A stretch of 6,598 nucleotides of DNA from positions 1 through 6,598 of the forward strand of contig MFAC01000015.1 of assembly GCA_001774455.1 (NCBI GenBank). The letters are read 5' to 3'. A program made the position numbers and the translations under genes. Within the stretch, counting starts at the first letter, position 1. The number at the start of each line of letters is the position of its first letter. Source of the DNA: Candidatus Campbellbacteria bacterium RIFCSPLOWO2_02_35_12. GTDB taxonomy: Bacteria; Patescibacteriota; Minisyncoccia; Phycocordibacterales; UBA2163. This document shows positions 5,646-6,598 of the stretch, in pieces. Below the pieces are notes generated by a model. That model saw only the letters and a list, made by a program, of their open reading frames with translations, was not told where the DNA came from and searched no databases.

Positions 5646-6598
5646 GTGAAAAACATCCGCAGAAAATTGACTCAGAAAATATTTTCAGTTCCAAAAGAAG
5701 AGTCTGTACAAAAAAATATTAAAACATTTTCCCCATCGGAGAAGATGCTATTTTTTGGATTAGTGATTTTGTTTATAGGAAGCGTGATTATGATACTCTA
5801 CAATATAAATAAATTTTTTATAGTAGAAGTGCCGTCCAGAGGAGGAATGGTTACGGAAGGTGTTATCGGGTCTTCCCGTTTTATTAATCCAATACTTGCC
5901 GTATCGGACATAGACAGGGACCTGACGACTCTTGTGTATTCCGGTCTTATGAAAGCGACTCCGAATGGAAATTTAATTGAAGATTTGGCCGAAAGTTATA
6001 ATATTTCGGAAGATGGTCTTATTTATAATTTCATACTTAAAGATAATATATTTTTTCACGACGGAGTAAAAGTAAGTTCAGACGATGTGGTATTTACAAT
6101 ACAAAAAACGCAGGATATCGGCTTAAAAAGTCCAAAGAGAGTCATCTGGGATGGTGTTACCGTAGAAAAAATAAATAATAAAGAGATTCGTTTTATATTA
6201 AAACAACCATATACGCCATTTTTAGAAAACACGACTATGGGCATATTGCCGTCTCATATCTGGATGGATGAAAATTCAGAACAATTTTCTTTCAATACGT
6301 TTAATAATAAGCCGATAGGAAGTGGTCCGTATAAAATAAAAAAAATAAAGTATGATTTCGGCAAAAAACCGTTGTCTTATGAACTTGAATCCTTTAAAAA
6401 ATACGCTTTGGGAGAACCGTATATTTCAAACATTAAATTTATATTTTATCCGAGTGAAAACTCTCTTATTAACGGATATAAAAAAGGAGAGGTTGAAAAC
6501 ATAAATAGTATTTCGCCTAACAGACTTCCTGAATTGGAGAAAATGGGGGCTCAAATAAAACATACGCCAATTCCAAGAGTATTCGCTGTTTTTTTCAA
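5646..6598 (+). CDS. Family 5 extracellular solute (peptide)-binding protein, 3'-truncated by the window edge
   Basis: Substrate-binding component of a peptide/solute ABC importer (SBP_bac_5, the OppA/DppA type); 317 codons are visible and the frame is open to the window end. The N-terminus has about 33 hydrophilic, basic residues followed by one membrane helix at about 35-55 (LFFGLVILFIGSVIMILY), with no Cys in a lipobox. It is therefore probably an N-terminally anchored extracytoplasmic protein, not a lipoprotein. The family pattern follows: DRDLTTLVYSGLMKATPNG, LAESYNISEDGLIYNFILK, the FHDGVKVSSDDVVFTIQK signature, FILKQPYTPFLENTT, GILPSHIW and KPIGSGPYKI. The start is taken as GTG at 5646, since an in-frame stop lies at 5613-5615 and no ATG precedes the helix except Met34 (5745), which would begin at the helix itself. 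AAGAG at 5629-5633 is a rather distant possible ribosome site. The substrate cannot be told. Confidence 0.88.
   Translation, partial: MKNIRRKLTQKIFSVPKEESVQKNIKTFSPSEKMLFFGLVILFIGSVIMILYNINKFFIVEVPSRGGMVTEGVIGSSRFINPILAVSDIDRDLTTLVYSGLMKATPNGNLIEDLAESYNISEDGLIYNFILKDNIFFHDGVKVSSDDVVFTIQKTQDIGLKSPKRVIWDGVTVEKINNKEIRFILKQPYTPFLENTTMGILPSHIWMDENSEQFSFNTFNNKPIGSGPYKIKKIKYDFGKKPLSYELESFKKYALGEPYISNIKFIFYPSENSLINGYKKGEVENINSISPNRLPELEKMGAQIKHTPIPRVFAVFF

Noticed and set aside
6056..6244. 62-codon minus-strand open frame near the right edge
   Set aside because: It is antisense to the solute-binding protein frame, which runs open from 5646 to the edge with family motifs throughout.
1..6598. TGA recoded as glycine, as in some Candidate Phyla Radiation lineages
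   Set aside because: All six visible stops are TAA, conserved glycines in the motifs use GGN codons, and none of the reading frames needs an in-frame TGA.

Overview
The window is AT-rich DNA (roughly one third G+C) holding seven protein-coding genes, two of them cut by the window edges. The gene set, the short proteins, the TAA stop on all six genes whose end is visible, the lack of clear Shine-Dalgarno sites, and the pairing of secG with a membrane-anchored family 5 solute-binding protein all suggest a Parcubacteria-like member of the Candidate Phyla Radiation (Patescibacteria). This placement is inferred from protein character, not from a marker gene. Glycines are encoded by GGN and no in-frame TGA is seen, so there is no sign of the TGA=Gly code of Gracilibacteria and Absconditabacteria.

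Layout. Positions 1-1273 (+) carry the end of def (peptide deformylase), overlapping fmt (methionyl-tRNA formyltransferase); together they add and remove the formyl group on initiator methionine. fmt converges on hpf (-, 1285-1701), a ribosome hibernation factor, with only 11 bp between stop codons and an AT-only hairpin covering both. Further right on the minus strand are a DUF167/YggU gene (1830-2054) and a 995-residue UvrD-type helicase with a C-terminal Cas4/RecB-like nuclease (2105-5092), probably a DNA end-processing or repair enzyme. Divergently, on the plus strand, come secG (5322-5552), with a good promoter and a hairpin at its stop, and the first 317 codons of a GTG-started peptide/solute-binding protein (5646 to the edge).

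The most notable non-coding content is a pair of about 117-bp palindromic elements in opposite orientation, at 1709-1825 and 5119-5235, bracketing the DUF167-helicase segment. Their 102-bp cores differ at 11 positions. Six of those 11 fall into three compensatory base-pair changes, so the folded structure appears to be maintained. One copy ends 14 bp before the hpf start codon. The other sits between the two divergent promoters of the helicase and secG, both of which place the predicted transcription start at or within a few bases of the ATG (leaderless mRNAs). A possible degenerate half-copy lies at 2081-2099.

Apart from the repeats and an altered Fe-S cysteine pattern at the helicase-nuclease C-terminus, the genes are ordinary housekeeping genes. 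I see no tRNA, rRNA, CRISPR array, transposase or phage gene.
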